Assembly (NCBI GenBank): GCA_040882225.1
Contig: JBBEBR010000014.1
Location: forward strand, 310,001-374,000
Direction of reading: 5' to 3'
Length of the DNA stretch: 64,000 nt
From: Gracilimonas sp040882225
GTDB lineage: Bacteria; Bacteroidota; Rhodothermia; Balneolales; Balneolaceae
This document shows, in pieces, positions 6,696-15,178 of this stretch (positions within the stretch are counted from its first letter, which is position 1; each line of letters begins with the position of its first letter). The position numbers and the translations under genes are program-made. The notes beneath the pieces were generated by a model, which searched no databases, had not been told where the DNA came from, and was given only the letters and a program-made list of their open reading frames with translations.

Positions 6696-8495
6696 ATGGC
6701 TAAATCAGAAGAAAAAGAGCAGCGGTCGGTAAAATCACTTTGGAAAACATTACGTCAAATATTCGCCTTAAGTAAACCTTATCGTACGCGGTTTTATGCG
6801 GCTACGATTTCTGTACTTATTGCTTCAGGAATTTGGCTTACCGTTCCCTTAGGCTTGAGAGAATTATTAGATGCCGTTTTTGAAGCTGGCAATAGTGAGC
6901 TCCTGAATCTTTTAGCCATCGGCCTACTTATTCTATTTGTACTGCAGGCGGCTTTTTCTTTCTTCGGAAATTATCATCTGGAATGGGTAGGAGAGCGGGT
7001 TATTACCGATCTTCGCAAGAATGTATATGAACATTTGCATCGCCTTGGCTTCAAGTTTTTTGCTGAACGTCGTTTGGGTGAAATTACCTCGCGGCTTACT
7101 AACGATGTCGGTTCAATCCGGACGGCTCTCACCGATTCGCTGCCCCAACTGCTAACCATCACTTTTTCACTCATCGGTTCTGTTTCTCTGATGGTAGTGT
7201 TGAACTGGCGGTTGAGTATGGTCATTTTTGTCACCGTGCCTTTTGTGACGATCGCAACCCGTTATTTTGGCCAAAAGATTCGCGTGCTTTCCAGGGGAAT
7301 TCAGGATGAATTAGCCGATTCAACTGCTGTAGCTGAAGATGCTCTTGGAGCCGTTCGGCTGGTAAAGGCTTTTGTTCGGGAAGATTATGAAGTAAGTCGG
7401 TATCAGGATGCGGTAGAAAAGCTGTTCAAAACTGCCCGGCGGAAAATGGTATTGACCCAGTTATTCTGGGCGGGAGTTGGAATCATGTTCATGAGTACGC
7501 TCGTAATCATTTTTTGGTACGGTGGACAGGAAGTGCTGGCCGGCCGGTTAACTGCCGGCGATTTGGTGGCCTTTATTATCTATGCCCTAAATATCTCGCG
7601 ATCCATCAGTCAAACATCCCGGTTATATACGGCTGTGAATACCGCCGCTGGAGCTTCCGAGAGGATTTTCGAACTGGTAGAGGAAGTGCCTGAAATTGAA
7701 GACCAACCAAATGCTGTTGATGTTCCTCATATCAAGGGTGAGGTTTCCGTGCAGGATTTACATTTCAGTTACGATGATGGAAGAGAAATTCTAAAAGGGA
7801 TCACTTTTGATGCCGAAGCGGGAAAAACCATAGCCCTTGTTGGCCCAAGCGGGGCGGGAAAAACCACTTTGCTGAATTTGATTCCCCGGTTTTATGATCC
7901 GCAAGAAGGCAGGATTCTTGTTGATGGTTTAAATGTTCAGGAAGTTCAGATCAAATCATTGAGAGAGCATATTTCCATTGTACCGCAGGAAGTGCATTTA
8001 TTTGGAACCACCATCAAAGAAAACATTTTGTATGGCAAGCTGGAGGCTACGGATACGGAGATCATTCAAGCCGCAAAAGATGCCAATGCTCATGAATTCA
8101 TCATGGAAACAGAATTTGGCTACGACTCCAGGATTGGAGAAAAGGGGGTGAAATTAAGTGGAGGCCAGCGCCAGCGATTAGCTATTGCCCGTGCGATTCT
8201 TCGTAATCCGGCAATCCTGTTATTGGATGAAGCCACTTCTTCTCTCGATTCTGAATCTGAAGCGCAGGTGCAGGAAGCATTATATCGCCTGATGAAAAAC
8301 AGAACTACTTTTGTGATTGCCCATCGTCTTTCAACCGTTCAGCACGCCGATAGAATTTTAGTTTTGAATGAAGGTGAAATAATTGAGGAAGGAACACACG
8401 TTGAGTTGATTGAGCAAAAAGGTCTTTACAGTCACTTATACGAACTGCAATTTCGCGATTTGGATGAATCTTCAGGATTCGAGCAAATCATTTGA
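6696..8495 (+). CDS. ABC exporter half-transporter (MsbA-like, fused membrane and ATPase domains)
   Basis: 599 residues: six membrane helices in residues about 25-320, then an ATPase domain from about 350. Walker A is GPSGAGKTT (about 383), the signature is LSGGQRQR (about 487), Walker B is ILLLDEATSSLD (about 507) and the switch His is in IAHRLS. This is the type IV exporter layout of MsbA, LmrA and Sav1866; it would act as a homodimer exporting lipid or drug-like substrates. It is apparently monocistronic, with convergent genes downstream and the toxin block upstream. The substrate cannot be read from sequence. Confidence 0.92.
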   Translation: MAKSEEKEQRSVKSLWKTLRQIFALSKPYRTRFYAATISVLIASGIWLTVPLGLRELLDAVFEAGNSELLNLLAIGLLILFVLQAAFSFFGNYHLEWVGERVITDLRKNVYEHLHRLGFKFFAERRLGEITSRLTNDVGSIRTALTDSLPQLLTITFSLIGSVSLMVVLNWRLSMVIFVTVPFVTIATRYFGQKIRVLSRGIQDELADSTAVAEDALGAVRLVKAFVREDYEVSRYQDAVEKLFKTARRKMVLTQLFWAGVGIMFMSTLVIIFWYGGQEVLAGRLTAGDLVAFIIYALNISRSISQTSRLYTAVNTAAGASERIFELVEEVPEIEDQPNAVDVPHIKGEVSVQDLHFSYDDGREILKGITFDAEAGKTIALVGPSGAGKTTLLNLIPRFYDPQEGRILVDGLNVQEVQIKSLREHISIVPQEVHLFGTTIKENILYGKLEATDTEIIQAAKDANAHEFIMETEFGYDSRIGEKGVKLSGGQRQRLAIARAILRNPAILLLDEATSSLDSESEAQVQEALYRLMKNRTTFVIAHRLSTVQHADRILVLNEGEIIEEGTHVELIEQKGLYSHLYELQFRDLDESSGFEQII

Positions 8496-8578
8496 ATATC
8501 GGGGCACGGATATTTTGGAAACTCCTTATAAAAATCCTGCTAATCCCTAAATCCCGAAAATCCTGATTCAAAACTATT

Positions 8579-9436
8579 TCAATTATCGGCATGATATGCG
8601 CTGATAACTTCAGAGTAACTCATGTCGTCTAACAGGTTACGATCGCTTAATATCTGGAGGAACTCTACAGGTACACCGCCATTATATAATCCGATTACTC
8701 CTGAATAAGAATAGGTTTCTATAAAACCAGCATCATTCAAAGCATTCAAATAATCCAAAGTAACGCCGCCGTTATACAAACCAATAATTCCGGAATAAGA
8801 GTAAGTTTCCAAAAACCCATTCCTGTTCAATTCATTCAGATAATCTGTTGTTACTCCGCCATTATAAAGGCCGATGATCCCCGAGTAAGAATAAGTATTC
8901 AAAAATCCTCCTTCATCTAAAACCTGTAGGTATTCAAGAGTGACACCACCACTATACAACCCAATTACGGCTGAATACGAAAAATCATCAAGGTATCCGG
9001 CGGCCGCTAATTGCTCAAGATAGCTGATATCTACGTTACTACTATAAAGCCCAAGATAACCTGAGCTGGAATAATAATCGCCAAGACCGGCTTGTTCGAT
9101 TTGTGCAAGATAATCTGCATATCCGGAACTCACCTGATCAGATGAAAGTGTAGGGGGAGAAGGTGGTGGGACAGGAATCGTTGGAAGGCCCTGAGTTACT
9201 CCAGGCCCAGCAACTGTTGTGGGGGAAGTTGAACTAAATGGTGAGAGCGGGCTCCATCCCATAATCCAGACCAACGGAATCACAAAAAAAATAAAAAGTG
9301 CAGCTGCATTGCGTGAAAATTTTGAAGAAACCTGCTCAGGTTCATGTTGGCTTGTTTGAAACTCCCGGCCTTGTTCTTCCAGGTATTGATCGAGATCGAA
9401 ATCCTGATCTTTTCTATTTTTGTATGTTGATTTCAT
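8579..9436 (-). CDS. Single-pass membrane protein with 30-residue tandem repeats (twin 1)
   Basis: 285 residues. A charged cytoplasmic N-terminus carries DLDQYLEEQ; a membrane helix follows at about 45-62; then a Pro/Ser/Thr-rich linker; then about six repeats of 30 residues to the end. A repeat reads roughly YSGIIGLYNGGVTLDYLNAL plus a G-F linker, helical hairpins of the type seen beside M56 peptidases in Bacteroidota (GVTPEYI-like repeats). The two central copies are nearly identical, suggesting recent duplication. No catalytic motif is seen. The repeats should be periplasmic and mediate binding. Function unknown. Confidence 0.78.
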   Translation of the reverse strand: MKSTYKNRKDQDFDLDQYLEEQGREFQTSQHEPEQVSSKFSRNAAALFIFFVIPLVWIMGWSPLSPFSSTSPTTVAGPGVTQGLPTIPVPPPSPPTLSSDQVSSGYADYLAQIEQAGLGDYYSSSGYLGLYSSNVDISYLEQLAAAGYLDDFSYSAVIGLYSGGVTLEYLQVLDEGGFLNTYSYSGIIGLYNGGVTTDYLNELNRNGFLETYSYSGIIGLYNGGVTLDYLNALNDAGFIETYSYSGVIGLYNGGVPVEFLQILSDRNLLDDMSYSEVISAYHADN

Positions 9437-9450
9437 AATGGTGTTCGAAT

Positions 9451-10308
9451 CTAATTTTCTTGTTCTGATTTATACAGGTCTACAACATCCAGGAAGTTCA
9501 AATCATCATAAAGTCCCGTCTCTTTCAGTTGATCTAAAAACTCAGTGGTAACTCCAGCTTGGTAATAGTTGGTAACATGAACAAAGGAAAGATCAACCAA
9601 ATAACCAGCATCATCCAGTTCCTTTAAATACTGCATTGGAACATTATGCTGATAGTAATTGGTGATATCTACGAACGATAAATCATCGTAAAATCCAGCT
9701 TCTCTAACCTGATCGAGATAAGAAATGGGTACCTGACTCTGATAATAATTCGTGATGTGTACAAAAGAAAGATCAGCTAAATAACCCGCTTCGTTCAATT
9801 CCTCTAAATAAGTAATCGGAATATTCGAGTTATAAAGCTGTCGGGCTGAAAATGTGGAGACCTGATTTTCCAAAAACCCTAACTCTTTCAACTCAGTAAG
9901 ATATTCGGTCATACTCATGTTTAAATCTGCTGCCTGAGTACCGCCTTCAGAAAATGGAAATGTAGGAATTGTCGGAATGCGTGGTATTTCAATACTTGGA
10001 ATATTTACCCCGATATTCGGCGCAACTGTATTTGAACCTACAGTTACGTTATCATTGGTATCGCCAAAGATGCCTGCCCAAGCTTGTGCCGGACTCCAAT
10101 CAAAATACCATAACACGGAGGCTAAAATTACGGCGAAAGTCAGCAGGGTATTTTTGAAGAAGCGTGTATTATCATGAACATCTGGTTCAATTTTGCCAGC
10201 ATTATTCTGACTACTTTGCTCCTCAAGATAAGTATCAAGATCAAAATCAGAATCTTTATCAAGGTCGTTTTTGAAGGAGCGGTGTTTGTGGGAACTTTGG
10301 TTTTTCAT
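9451..10308 (-). CDS. Single-pass membrane protein with 30-residue tandem repeats (twin 2)
   Basis: Also 285 residues with the same plan as its downstream neighbour: N-terminal DLDTYLEEQ motif, one membrane helix (about 52-70), a linker rich in Pro, Ile and Thr, and about five 30-residue repeats of the form LSFVHITNYYQSQVPISYLD. The repeat faces differ from twin 1 (ITNYYQ against IGLYNG), so the pair has diverged while length and plan stayed fixed. The 14-bp gap to 8579-9436 indicates one operon. A heteromeric periplasmic scaffold is possible, but this is inference. Confidence 0.78.
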   Translation of the reverse strand: MKNQSSHKHRSFKNDLDKDSDFDLDTYLEEQSSQNNAGKIEPDVHDNTRFFKNTLLTFAVILASVLWYFDWSPAQAWAGIFGDTNDNVTVGSNTVAPNIGVNIPSIEIPRIPTIPTFPFSEGGTQAADLNMSMTEYLTELKELGFLENQVSTFSARQLYNSNIPITYLEELNEAGYLADLSFVHITNYYQSQVPISYLDQVREAGFYDDLSFVDITNYYQHNVPMQYLKELDDAGYLVDLSFVHVTNYYQAGVTTEFLDQLKETGLYDDLNFLDVVDLYKSEQEN

Positions 10309-10379
10309 TGCCTTAAATTTTCAATTTAGACGATTGAATCAGGACAATTGTTTCAGCTTTGGAAATTGAATATCGAGAC

Positions 10380-11384
10380 TCAGACAATTTCCCGGCTGTA
10401 TTTTTTTCGATAATCCTGGGGTGTTAATCCGGTGGTTCTTTTAAAGACCGACCGGAATGTTTTTGCGTCATTATAGCCAACGTCATACATCAGTGAACCT
10501 ATATTCTGTACATTTTTTTCGAGCGCCTTTTTAGCGGCCTCTACTTTCACCCGTTGCAGATATTCAAGTGGTGTATTATGTGTAGCTTTTTTAAATCGCC
10601 TGATGAAATTGCGTTTGCTCATGTGAGTTTGACCAGCAATTGCTTCCACTGAAATCTGATTTTGATAATTTTGTTCGATGAAACTTTGAGCCTTTAGAAT
10701 CTCATCATCATCATGTTCACGTTGTCCTTTAAATACGGCAAAATGCGCCTGACTCACACGATCCAAATCAATAGAAAAAAGCTTACTGATTTGTATGCTT
10801 AGTTCTCTTCCGCAGAATTTTTCTACCAGGTATAACACCAGGTGAATGGAAGAAAATGCACCGCCGCTTGTGTAAACGCCATCCTGATCGGTGATTACAA
10901 CATCTGGCAACATTTTTATTTTGGGATAACGATGCTGCATATCTTCAATAGCTCTCCAATGGGATGTACAGGATCTTCCAGAAAGAACACCAGCTTCAGC
11001 TAAAAAGTAGCTTCCCCTGCATAAACTCGCTACTTCTGTTCCATTTTGATGCATCTTCCTAATCCAATCCACCACTTTTTTGTTTTTCTCTGATGCAATT
11101 TCAGGCCCTCCAATGAACGATGGAACAATGATTAAATCCGTTTGTGTTACTTCATCGATTGTTTTATCGCAAATAAACTGAACCGGAAACTGAAGCTGAA
11201 TATTTTTCAGCTTTTCGCTTACCAATTCTACTTCAAAAACAGGAGGTTTACCTGAATCTTGTAAAAATCGGTTGGTACCGCTTAGTATTTCCAAAGCTCC
11301 GGAAACAGCAGATAAAATGGCATCTTCAAAAACAAGAATGGATATTTTTCTTAAGGGACGAGGATTGAATTTATTGGTTAGCAT
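10380..11384 (-). CDS. GlxA-type transcriptional regulator (DJ-1/PfpI plus AraC HTH)
   Basis: 334 residues. The N-terminal part (about 10-200) is a DJ-1/PfpI class I amidotransferase-like domain with the elbow Cys in VASLCRGSYFLAEAG and a following His in TSHWRA. The C-terminal 100 residues carry two AraC helix-turn-helices, including VEAIAGQTHMSKRNFIRRFK and GYNDAKTFRSVFKR. GlxA-like regulators sense small metabolites with the first domain. The nearest targets could be the twin repeat proteins downstream or the divergent DUF899 gene at 11536. Confidence 0.9.
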   Translation of the reverse strand: MLTNKFNPRPLRKISILVFEDAILSAVSGALEILSGTNRFLQDSGKPPVFEVELVSEKLKNIQLQFPVQFICDKTIDEVTQTDLIIVPSFIGGPEIASEKNKKVVDWIRKMHQNGTEVASLCRGSYFLAEAGVLSGRSCTSHWRAIEDMQHRYPKIKMLPDVVITDQDGVYTSGGAFSSIHLVLYLVEKFCGRELSIQISKLFSIDLDRVSQAHFAVFKGQREHDDDEILKAQSFIEQNYQNQISVEAIAGQTHMSKRNFIRRFKKATHNTPLEYLQRVKVEAAKKALEKNVQNIGSLMYDVGYNDAKTFRSVFKRTTGLTPQDYRKKYSREIV

Positions 11385-11535
11385 GGTTTAAAGTGATTTT
11401 GTTTATAGAATTTATTCAATTTCAATGTCACAAACACCCCCTAAGAATGTCATTTATGCCCAACATAATATTAACTTGTTTTTATGAAATTGTAGAAGTA
11501 ATTAAAATCTGTCCAACACACTTTGATTGATAGAT

Positions 11536-12204
11536 ATGAAAACACAAAAATCCAATCGTCCTAAGATAATATCCAAAGAAAAATGGCTTGAGGAATACTC
11601 TGCTTTTCTTGAAAAAGAAAAAGAATTCACCCGGCAAAGGGATCAACTTAATGCCGAACGTCGAAAACTATCCATGGTAGAGGTTCAAAAGGAGTATGAA
11701 TTTGAAGGTACTGAAGGAAAAGAAAGTTTAATTGATTTATTTGAGGGGCGGCGGCAATTAATCGTTTACCACCACATGCTAAAACCGGCTGATAAATCGC
11801 CCTGTTCGGGATGTTCTATGGTAGTTGATAATATTGGCCATTTAGCTCATTTACATGCTCGTGATACAACGCTTGTGTTGGTTTCACGTGCTCCGGTCGA
11901 TGAAATAGAAGCATTCAAAAAGCGTATGGGTTGGGATATCCCATGGTTTTCTGTAGCTGAAAGTGATTTTAATCCCGACTTTGGAATTACGTCAGGTTTT
12001 GGGGTGAATGTATTTTTAAAAGATCATAAAAAGATATTTCATACCTATTTCACAACAGGACGTGGTGTGGAATATCTTGGAAGCAACTGGTCGTATCTTG
12101 ATTTGACACCGTTTGGCCGTCAAGAACTCTGGGAAGATTCTCCCGAAGGCTATCCTCAAACCAAACCTTATGAATGGTGGAGACTTCACGATGAATACGA
12201 TTAG
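11536..12204 (+). CDS. DUF899 family thioredoxin-like protein
   Basis: 222 residues when started at the ATG at 11536; the frame also allows a TTG three codons earlier. It shows the DUF899 pattern: an N-terminal helical region with REKEFTRQRDQLNAERR-like content, then a thioredoxin-like fold with the CSGCS pair, MGWDIPWFS, and the C-terminal EGYPQTKPYEWWRLHDEY-type ending typical of the family. Redox chemistry is plausible from the CxxC but unproven. Divergent from the GlxA-type regulator, with a 150-bp shared upstream region. Confidence 0.86.
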   Translation: MKTQKSNRPKIISKEKWLEEYSAFLEKEKEFTRQRDQLNAERRKLSMVEVQKEYEFEGTEGKESLIDLFEGRRQLIVYHHMLKPADKSPCSGCSMVVDNIGHLAHLHARDTTLVLVSRAPVDEIEAFKKRMGWDIPWFSVAESDFNPDFGITSGFGVNVFLKDHKKIFHTYFTTGRGVEYLGSNWSYLDLTPFGRQELWEDSPEGYPQTKPYEWWRLHDEYD

Positions 12205-12223
12205 AAAGGCAACCAATTCCAAA

Positions 12224-12304
12224 ATGGGAAAAATAATTTTCGCACAAATAGTATCTATAGATGGATTTATAGCAGTAATGCTTAAATATCATTTGCAGAA
12301 TTAA
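12224..12304 (+). pseudogene. Remnant of a RibD/DHFR-like reductase gene (N-terminus only)
   Basis: A 26-codon frame beginning MGKIIFAQIVSIDGFIA, which matches the first strand and loop of the RibD-C/DHFR-like proteins at 13327 (MRKIILSMMVSVDGFIE) and 17095. After about 16 residues the similarity ends and a stop follows, so only the 5' end of a third copy survives. It lies between the DUF899 and VOC genes. It suggests insertion, deletion or recombination among duplicated cassettes in this cluster. Confidence 0.6.
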
Positions 12305-12330
12305 TCAACTTAAATTGAAGAGGCAACAAA

Positions 12331-12723
12331 ATGTTTAGTTATACCAAATCATTCAGCGGCTATTCAGTTGATGATCTCGAAAAGGCAAAAGATTTTTACA
12401 CCAAAAAACTTGGTTTAGAAATACGAGAAGAGGAAGGGATGGGATTTTGGCTTTTACTCGCGAAAGGTAATCATGTATTCCTTTATCCCAAGGAAGACCA
12501 TAAACCTGCCACCTTCACCGTCTTAAATTTTATTGTTGATGATGTGGACAAGACAATGGATTCTCTGTCTAATAAAGGAGTAGAGTTTCTGCATTACCAA
12601 GATAAAAATCTTCCCCAAGATGAAAAGGGAGTATTGCGAGGATTGGAAGCCGGAATGGGGCCGGATATCGCCTGGTTCGAAGATCCCGCCGGAAATGTGT
12701 TATCAATTCTTCAGGAAACTTAA
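12331..12723 (+). CDS. VOC (glyoxalase/bleomycin-resistance) superfamily protein
   Basis: 130 residues covering one VOC domain with two beta-alpha-beta-beta-beta modules: YSVDDLEKAKDFYTKKLGLEI in the first and IVDDVDKTMDSLSNKGVEFL in the second, ending AWFEDPAGNVLSILQ, where the Glu is the usual metal ligand. VOC proteins bind metals and act on or sequester small electrophiles or antibiotics; the substrate is unknown. One base separates its stop from the GTG start of the next small gene, so the two are cotranscribed. Confidence 0.87.
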   Translation: MFSYTKSFSGYSVDDLEKAKDFYTKKLGLEIREEEGMGFWLLLAKGNHVFLYPKEDHKPATFTVLNFIVDDVDKTMDSLSNKGVEFLHYQDKNLPQDEKGVLRGLEAGMGPDIAWFEDPAGNVLSILQET

Positions 12724-12724
12724 A

Positions 12725-12946
12725 GTGGCAACAATCAAAGTTTATAAAACCAATGTAAATGACAAAATAAAAGCCAGAATCCTCATCGACGCGATCAACA
12801 GGCAGTATAGTAAAAGTGTTGTAAGCATTGATCTTGAAGACTGTGACAAAGTGCTCAGAGTGGAAAATTCAATCTTTGAAGTAGATGAAGATGGCGTCAA
12901 AAAGATTGTGCAGAGTTTTGGTTATATAGCGGAAGACCTCGTATAA
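12725..12946 (+). CDS. Small ferredoxin-fold protein, HMA-like without CxxC
   Basis: 73 residues from a GTG start at 12725, right after the VOC stop; the frame runs further back only by overlapping the VOC gene. The pattern is beta-alpha-beta-beta-alpha-beta, like a heavy-metal-associated domain, but without the metal-binding cysteines. The core IDLEDCDKVLRVE matches VDLEDWEKVLRVE in the gene at 22468-22698, so two copies flank this cluster. Function unknown; the shared acidic strand may be a binding surface. Confidence 0.68.
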   Translation: MATIKVYKTNVNDKIKARILIDAINRQYSKSVVSIDLEDCDKVLRVENSIFEVDEDGVKKIVQSFGYIAEDLV

Positions 12947-12970
12947 ACCCCAACAATAAATGCTAAGAAA

Positions 12971-13330
12971 ATGACTGAAAAAGCAAAGTTCCTAAAGAAA
13001 ATTAATGATGCTTTTGCCAAAAGCGATATAGAATTCATTCTCCAAAATGTTACAGATGATATTCGCTGGACGGTGCATGGCGATTTCTCACTTCAGGGAA
13101 AGGACGATTTCACCAAAGCGATGGAAAAAATGGCAAGCGATGAACCCTATGAGCTGAACATCGAAAATATAATCACTCATGGGAAATCAGCTGCTGTTAA
13201 TGGAATAATGAAAATGCCCGGCAATGATAAAACCTATGCTTTTTGTGATATCTATCACTTTAACGGATTCAAGAATCCGAAAATAAAGGAAATGATTACC
13301 TATGTGCTGGAGCAAAAAGAGGACAAATGA
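12971..13330 (+). CDS. SnoaL/NTF2-like protein
   Basis: 119 residues with the cone-shaped NTF2/SnoaL pattern: an N-terminal helix (FLKKINDAFAKSDIEFILQN), then DDIRWTVHGDFSLQGKDDF and a run of beta strands ending at FCDIYHFNGFKNPKIKEMI. Such proteins include polyketide cyclases, isomerases and many binding proteins. It overlaps the next gene by four bases (ATGA at 13327-13330), so the pair is translationally coupled. The substrate cannot be predicted. Confidence 0.83.
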   Translation: MTEKAKFLKKINDAFAKSDIEFILQNVTDDIRWTVHGDFSLQGKDDFTKAMEKMASDEPYELNIENIITHGKSAAVNGIMKMPGNDKTYAFCDIYHFNGFKNPKIKEMITYVLEQKEDK

Positions 13331-13863
13331 GAAAAATAATTTTGTCTATGATGGTTTCGGTGGACGGTTTTATAGAGACTCCCGGCGAAGATATTAACTG
13401 GCACAACTGGGATGAAGAAATGAATGCGTATATGATGAGTTTCTTCGACACCGTGGATACTTTTATTTATGGCCGGAAATCTTACGAATTGATGATTAAA
13501 TACTGGCCATCAGAAACAGGTGATTTTGCGGATAGAATGAATGAAACACCGAAAATTATTTTTTCCAGAAATCTTAAAAATGTGAGCTGGAATTCCAGGT
13601 TGATTAAGGAGTTTGTGAGGGAAGAAATGGAAGAGATAAAGCAACAGCCGGGGAAAGATATAGTGTTATTTGCGGGCGCAGATATTGCCTCTTCGTTTAT
13701 CAAAAATGGCCTGATAGATGAATATCGGTTAATTGTGAATCCTGTTGCTTTAGGTGAAGGAACGCCGCTTTTTAAAAATTTAGAGAATCATTTAAAGTTA
13801 AATTTATTGTCATCAAAGTCCTTCAAGTGCGGGAATATCTTATCCATTTATTCTGCTGCATAG
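13327..13863 (+). CDS. RibD C-terminal/dihydrofolate reductase-like protein
   Basis: 178 residues starting MRKIILSMMVSVDGFIE, with FIYGRKSYELMIKYWP, KIIFSRNLKNVSW, VLFAGADIASSF and LIDEYRLIVNPVALGEGTPL. These are the landmarks of the RibD-C family of NADPH-dependent reductases often annotated as DHFR-like. It probably binds NADPH; a true folate role is unlikely. It overlaps the SnoaL gene. A remnant copy lies at 12224-12304 and a diverged paralogue at 17095-17706. Confidence 0.86.
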   Translation: MRKIILSMMVSVDGFIETPGEDINWHNWDEEMNAYMMSFFDTVDTFIYGRKSYELMIKYWPSETGDFADRMNETPKIIFSRNLKNVSWNSRLIKEFVREEMEEIKQQPGKDIVLFAGADIASSFIKNGLIDEYRLIVNPVALGEGTPLFKNLENHLKLNLLSSKSFKCGNILSIYSAA

Positions 13864-13927
13864 TTTTCTTTTTGCAACAAAATTAAACCAGAAGGGTATT
13901 AGCGGTAAATTCAATTTTACCAGTACA

Positions 13928-14029
13928 ATGAAAAGCGTATTGACACAAATAGTTACCCACATTAAGAAAATTGATGAATCCATCGAAAAATATGTTCAGT
14001 ATTTTCTTGATCAAAATGAACAGGATTAA
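13928..14029 (+). CDS. Possible 33-residue peptide
   Basis: A short frame starting MKSVLTQIVTHIKKIDESIE in the 370-bp gap between 13863 and 14234. It is helical and amphipathic in outline but has no clear Shine-Dalgarno sequence, and a 70-codon frame exists on the other strand (13883-14095) without better support. The rest of the gap is AT-rich with an inverted repeat GGTAAA/TTTACC near 13902-13920. It may be a gene remnant. Confidence 0.22.
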   Translation: MKSVLTQIVTHIKKIDESIEKYVQYFLDQNEQD

Positions 14030-14201
14030 GCCATTTTTTTTGATGTTTAACCTCTGTTTTTTTTTCCTGTGGTAGATCATATTCCAGTCTGCCACTTAGA
14101 TAAACCTTCCTTCCCGTTTAATTCTTTTTGATTCGGAATTCTCCTTTTTTTTAAAAAATTCAAAAGCTCTTGACTATTATTAGAAATTATTTTACCATTT
14201 A

Positions 14202-14211
14202 GTTAATTAAC
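14202..14211. promoter_or_regulatory. Palindrome GTTAATTAAC, possible ArsR-family operator
   Basis: A perfect 10-bp palindrome 22 bp before the ArsR-type start codon at 14234, downstream of a TTGACT (14170-14175) that could be a -35 box. Regulators of this class commonly repress their own promoter by binding such dyads. The link is positional only. Confidence 0.35.
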
Positions 14212-14233
14212 ATCTTGGTTAAATACAGAACTC

Positions 14234-14578
14234 ATGTCGATAGATTCATTAAGCAATACATTTGCTGCATTAGCAGACCCTACTCGCAGAGCTATATTAG
14301 CGAGCCTTACAACTGGAGAAAAGACAGTTTCAGATTTAGCGGAGCCTTTTGACATGACTATGCCCGCCATTACCAAGCACCTGAAGGTTCTGGAAAAAGC
14401 GAATTTAATTGAACGCAGCAGGCAGGCACAATATCGGCCGTGCCGCCTTCATCCCGAACCTTTGAAAGATATTGATGAGTGGATGGAAGGCTACCGTAAG
14501 TTTTTTGAGGCCAGTTTTGACCGATTAGAAGATTATCTGGAACAACTTCAAACAAAGGAGAAAAACAATGAAGAATGA
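14234..14578 (+). CDS. ArsR-family winged-helix regulator
   Basis: 114 residues with the standard winged-helix order: ALADPTRRAILASLTTGEKTV, SDLAEPFDMTMPAITKHLKV as the recognition helix, and EKANLIERSRQAQYRPCRLH as the wing. No metal-binding cysteine motif is seen, so it belongs to the non-metal group normally encoded before SRPBCC/AHSA1 genes. Here it overlaps the following AHSA1 gene by 11 bases (14568-14578), the usual pairing. It probably represses this operon. Confidence 0.9.
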   Translation: MSIDSLSNTFAALADPTRRAILASLTTGEKTVSDLAEPFDMTMPAITKHLKVLEKANLIERSRQAQYRPCRLHPEPLKDIDEWMEGYRKFFEASFDRLEDYLEQLQTKEKNNEE

Positions 14579-15068
14579 ACCCAAAATAAAAGTAGAAACA
14601 AAAGAAACAGAGCTGATCATAAGCCGAGAATTTGATGCTCCCAGGGAGCTGGCTTTTGCAGCCTTCTCGAGTTGTGAACATCTGAAGCGTTGGTGGGGCC
14701 CAAAGGAGTGGCCAATGAAAGAATGCAAACTTGATTTCAAAGTAGGCGGGAGATGGCACTACTGTTTGCGGGGCCCAAAAGAAGGCGATGAATCTTGGGG
14801 CGTTGGTATTTATCGGGAAATCGAAAAGCCTGACAAAATTGTTTGGGAAGATTACTTTTCAGATAAAGATGGAAACATCAGTGAGGGAATGCCCGGCGGA
14901 ATTATGACGGCTGAATTCATCGAGAAAAATGGAAAAACTACCATTATCTCGCACTCCAAATATTCTGAGAAATCTGATCTGGATAAAGTACTGGAAATGG
15001 GAATGGTAGAAGGATTAACAAGTTCTCAGGATCGCCTGGAAGAGTATCTGCTGTCTGTTAAAAAATGA
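14568..15068 (+). CDS. SRPBCC/AHSA1 domain protein
   Basis: 166 residues of the Activator-of-Hsp90-ATPase-1-like START fold: SREFDAPRELAFAAFSS, HLKRWWGPKEWPMKECKLDF, KVGGRWHYCLRGP and a C-terminal helix VEGLTSSQDRLEEYLLS. The helix-grip fold makes a deep hydrophobic pocket, so ligand binding or modification is expected. It is cotranscribed with the ArsR-type regulator that it overlaps. A second SRPBCC protein occurs at 16124. Confidence 0.9.
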   Translation: MKNEPKIKVETKETELIISREFDAPRELAFAAFSSCEHLKRWWGPKEWPMKECKLDFKVGGRWHYCLRGPKEGDESWGVGIYREIEKPDKIVWEDYFSDKDGNISEGMPGGIMTAEFIEKNGKTTIISHSKYSEKSDLDKVLEMGMVEGLTSSQDRLEEYLLSVKK

Positions 15069-15178
15069 TCATCAGAATGGCGTAAATACCCCCCGAACTT
15101 GTCGTGTTTACGCTTTTTCTGAAACCCTCAAATTAACCACATTAATAAAAGCAGTTAAATATTAAAAGGAGAAAATCG

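Noticed and set aside
2000..6700. Integron integrase or transposase near the cassette-like array
   Set aside because: Neither strand shows a tyrosine recombinase or transposase in the block or next to it, so no complete integron is claimed.
8600..9120. 90-bp tandem DNA repeat that could suggest CRISPR
   Set aside because: The repeat is coding (30-residue protein repeat), in frame without spacers of the CRISPR size range, and imperfect.
12620..12724. Upstream extension of the small DLED protein into the VOC gene
   Set aside because: The extension overlaps the VOC gene by about 100 bases and the homologue at 22468 has no such extension; GTG 12725 directly after the VOC stop is preferred.
13883..14095. 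70-codon frame on the minus strand
   Set aside because: Low-complexity AT-rich sequence with no ribosome site, no domain and no operon context.
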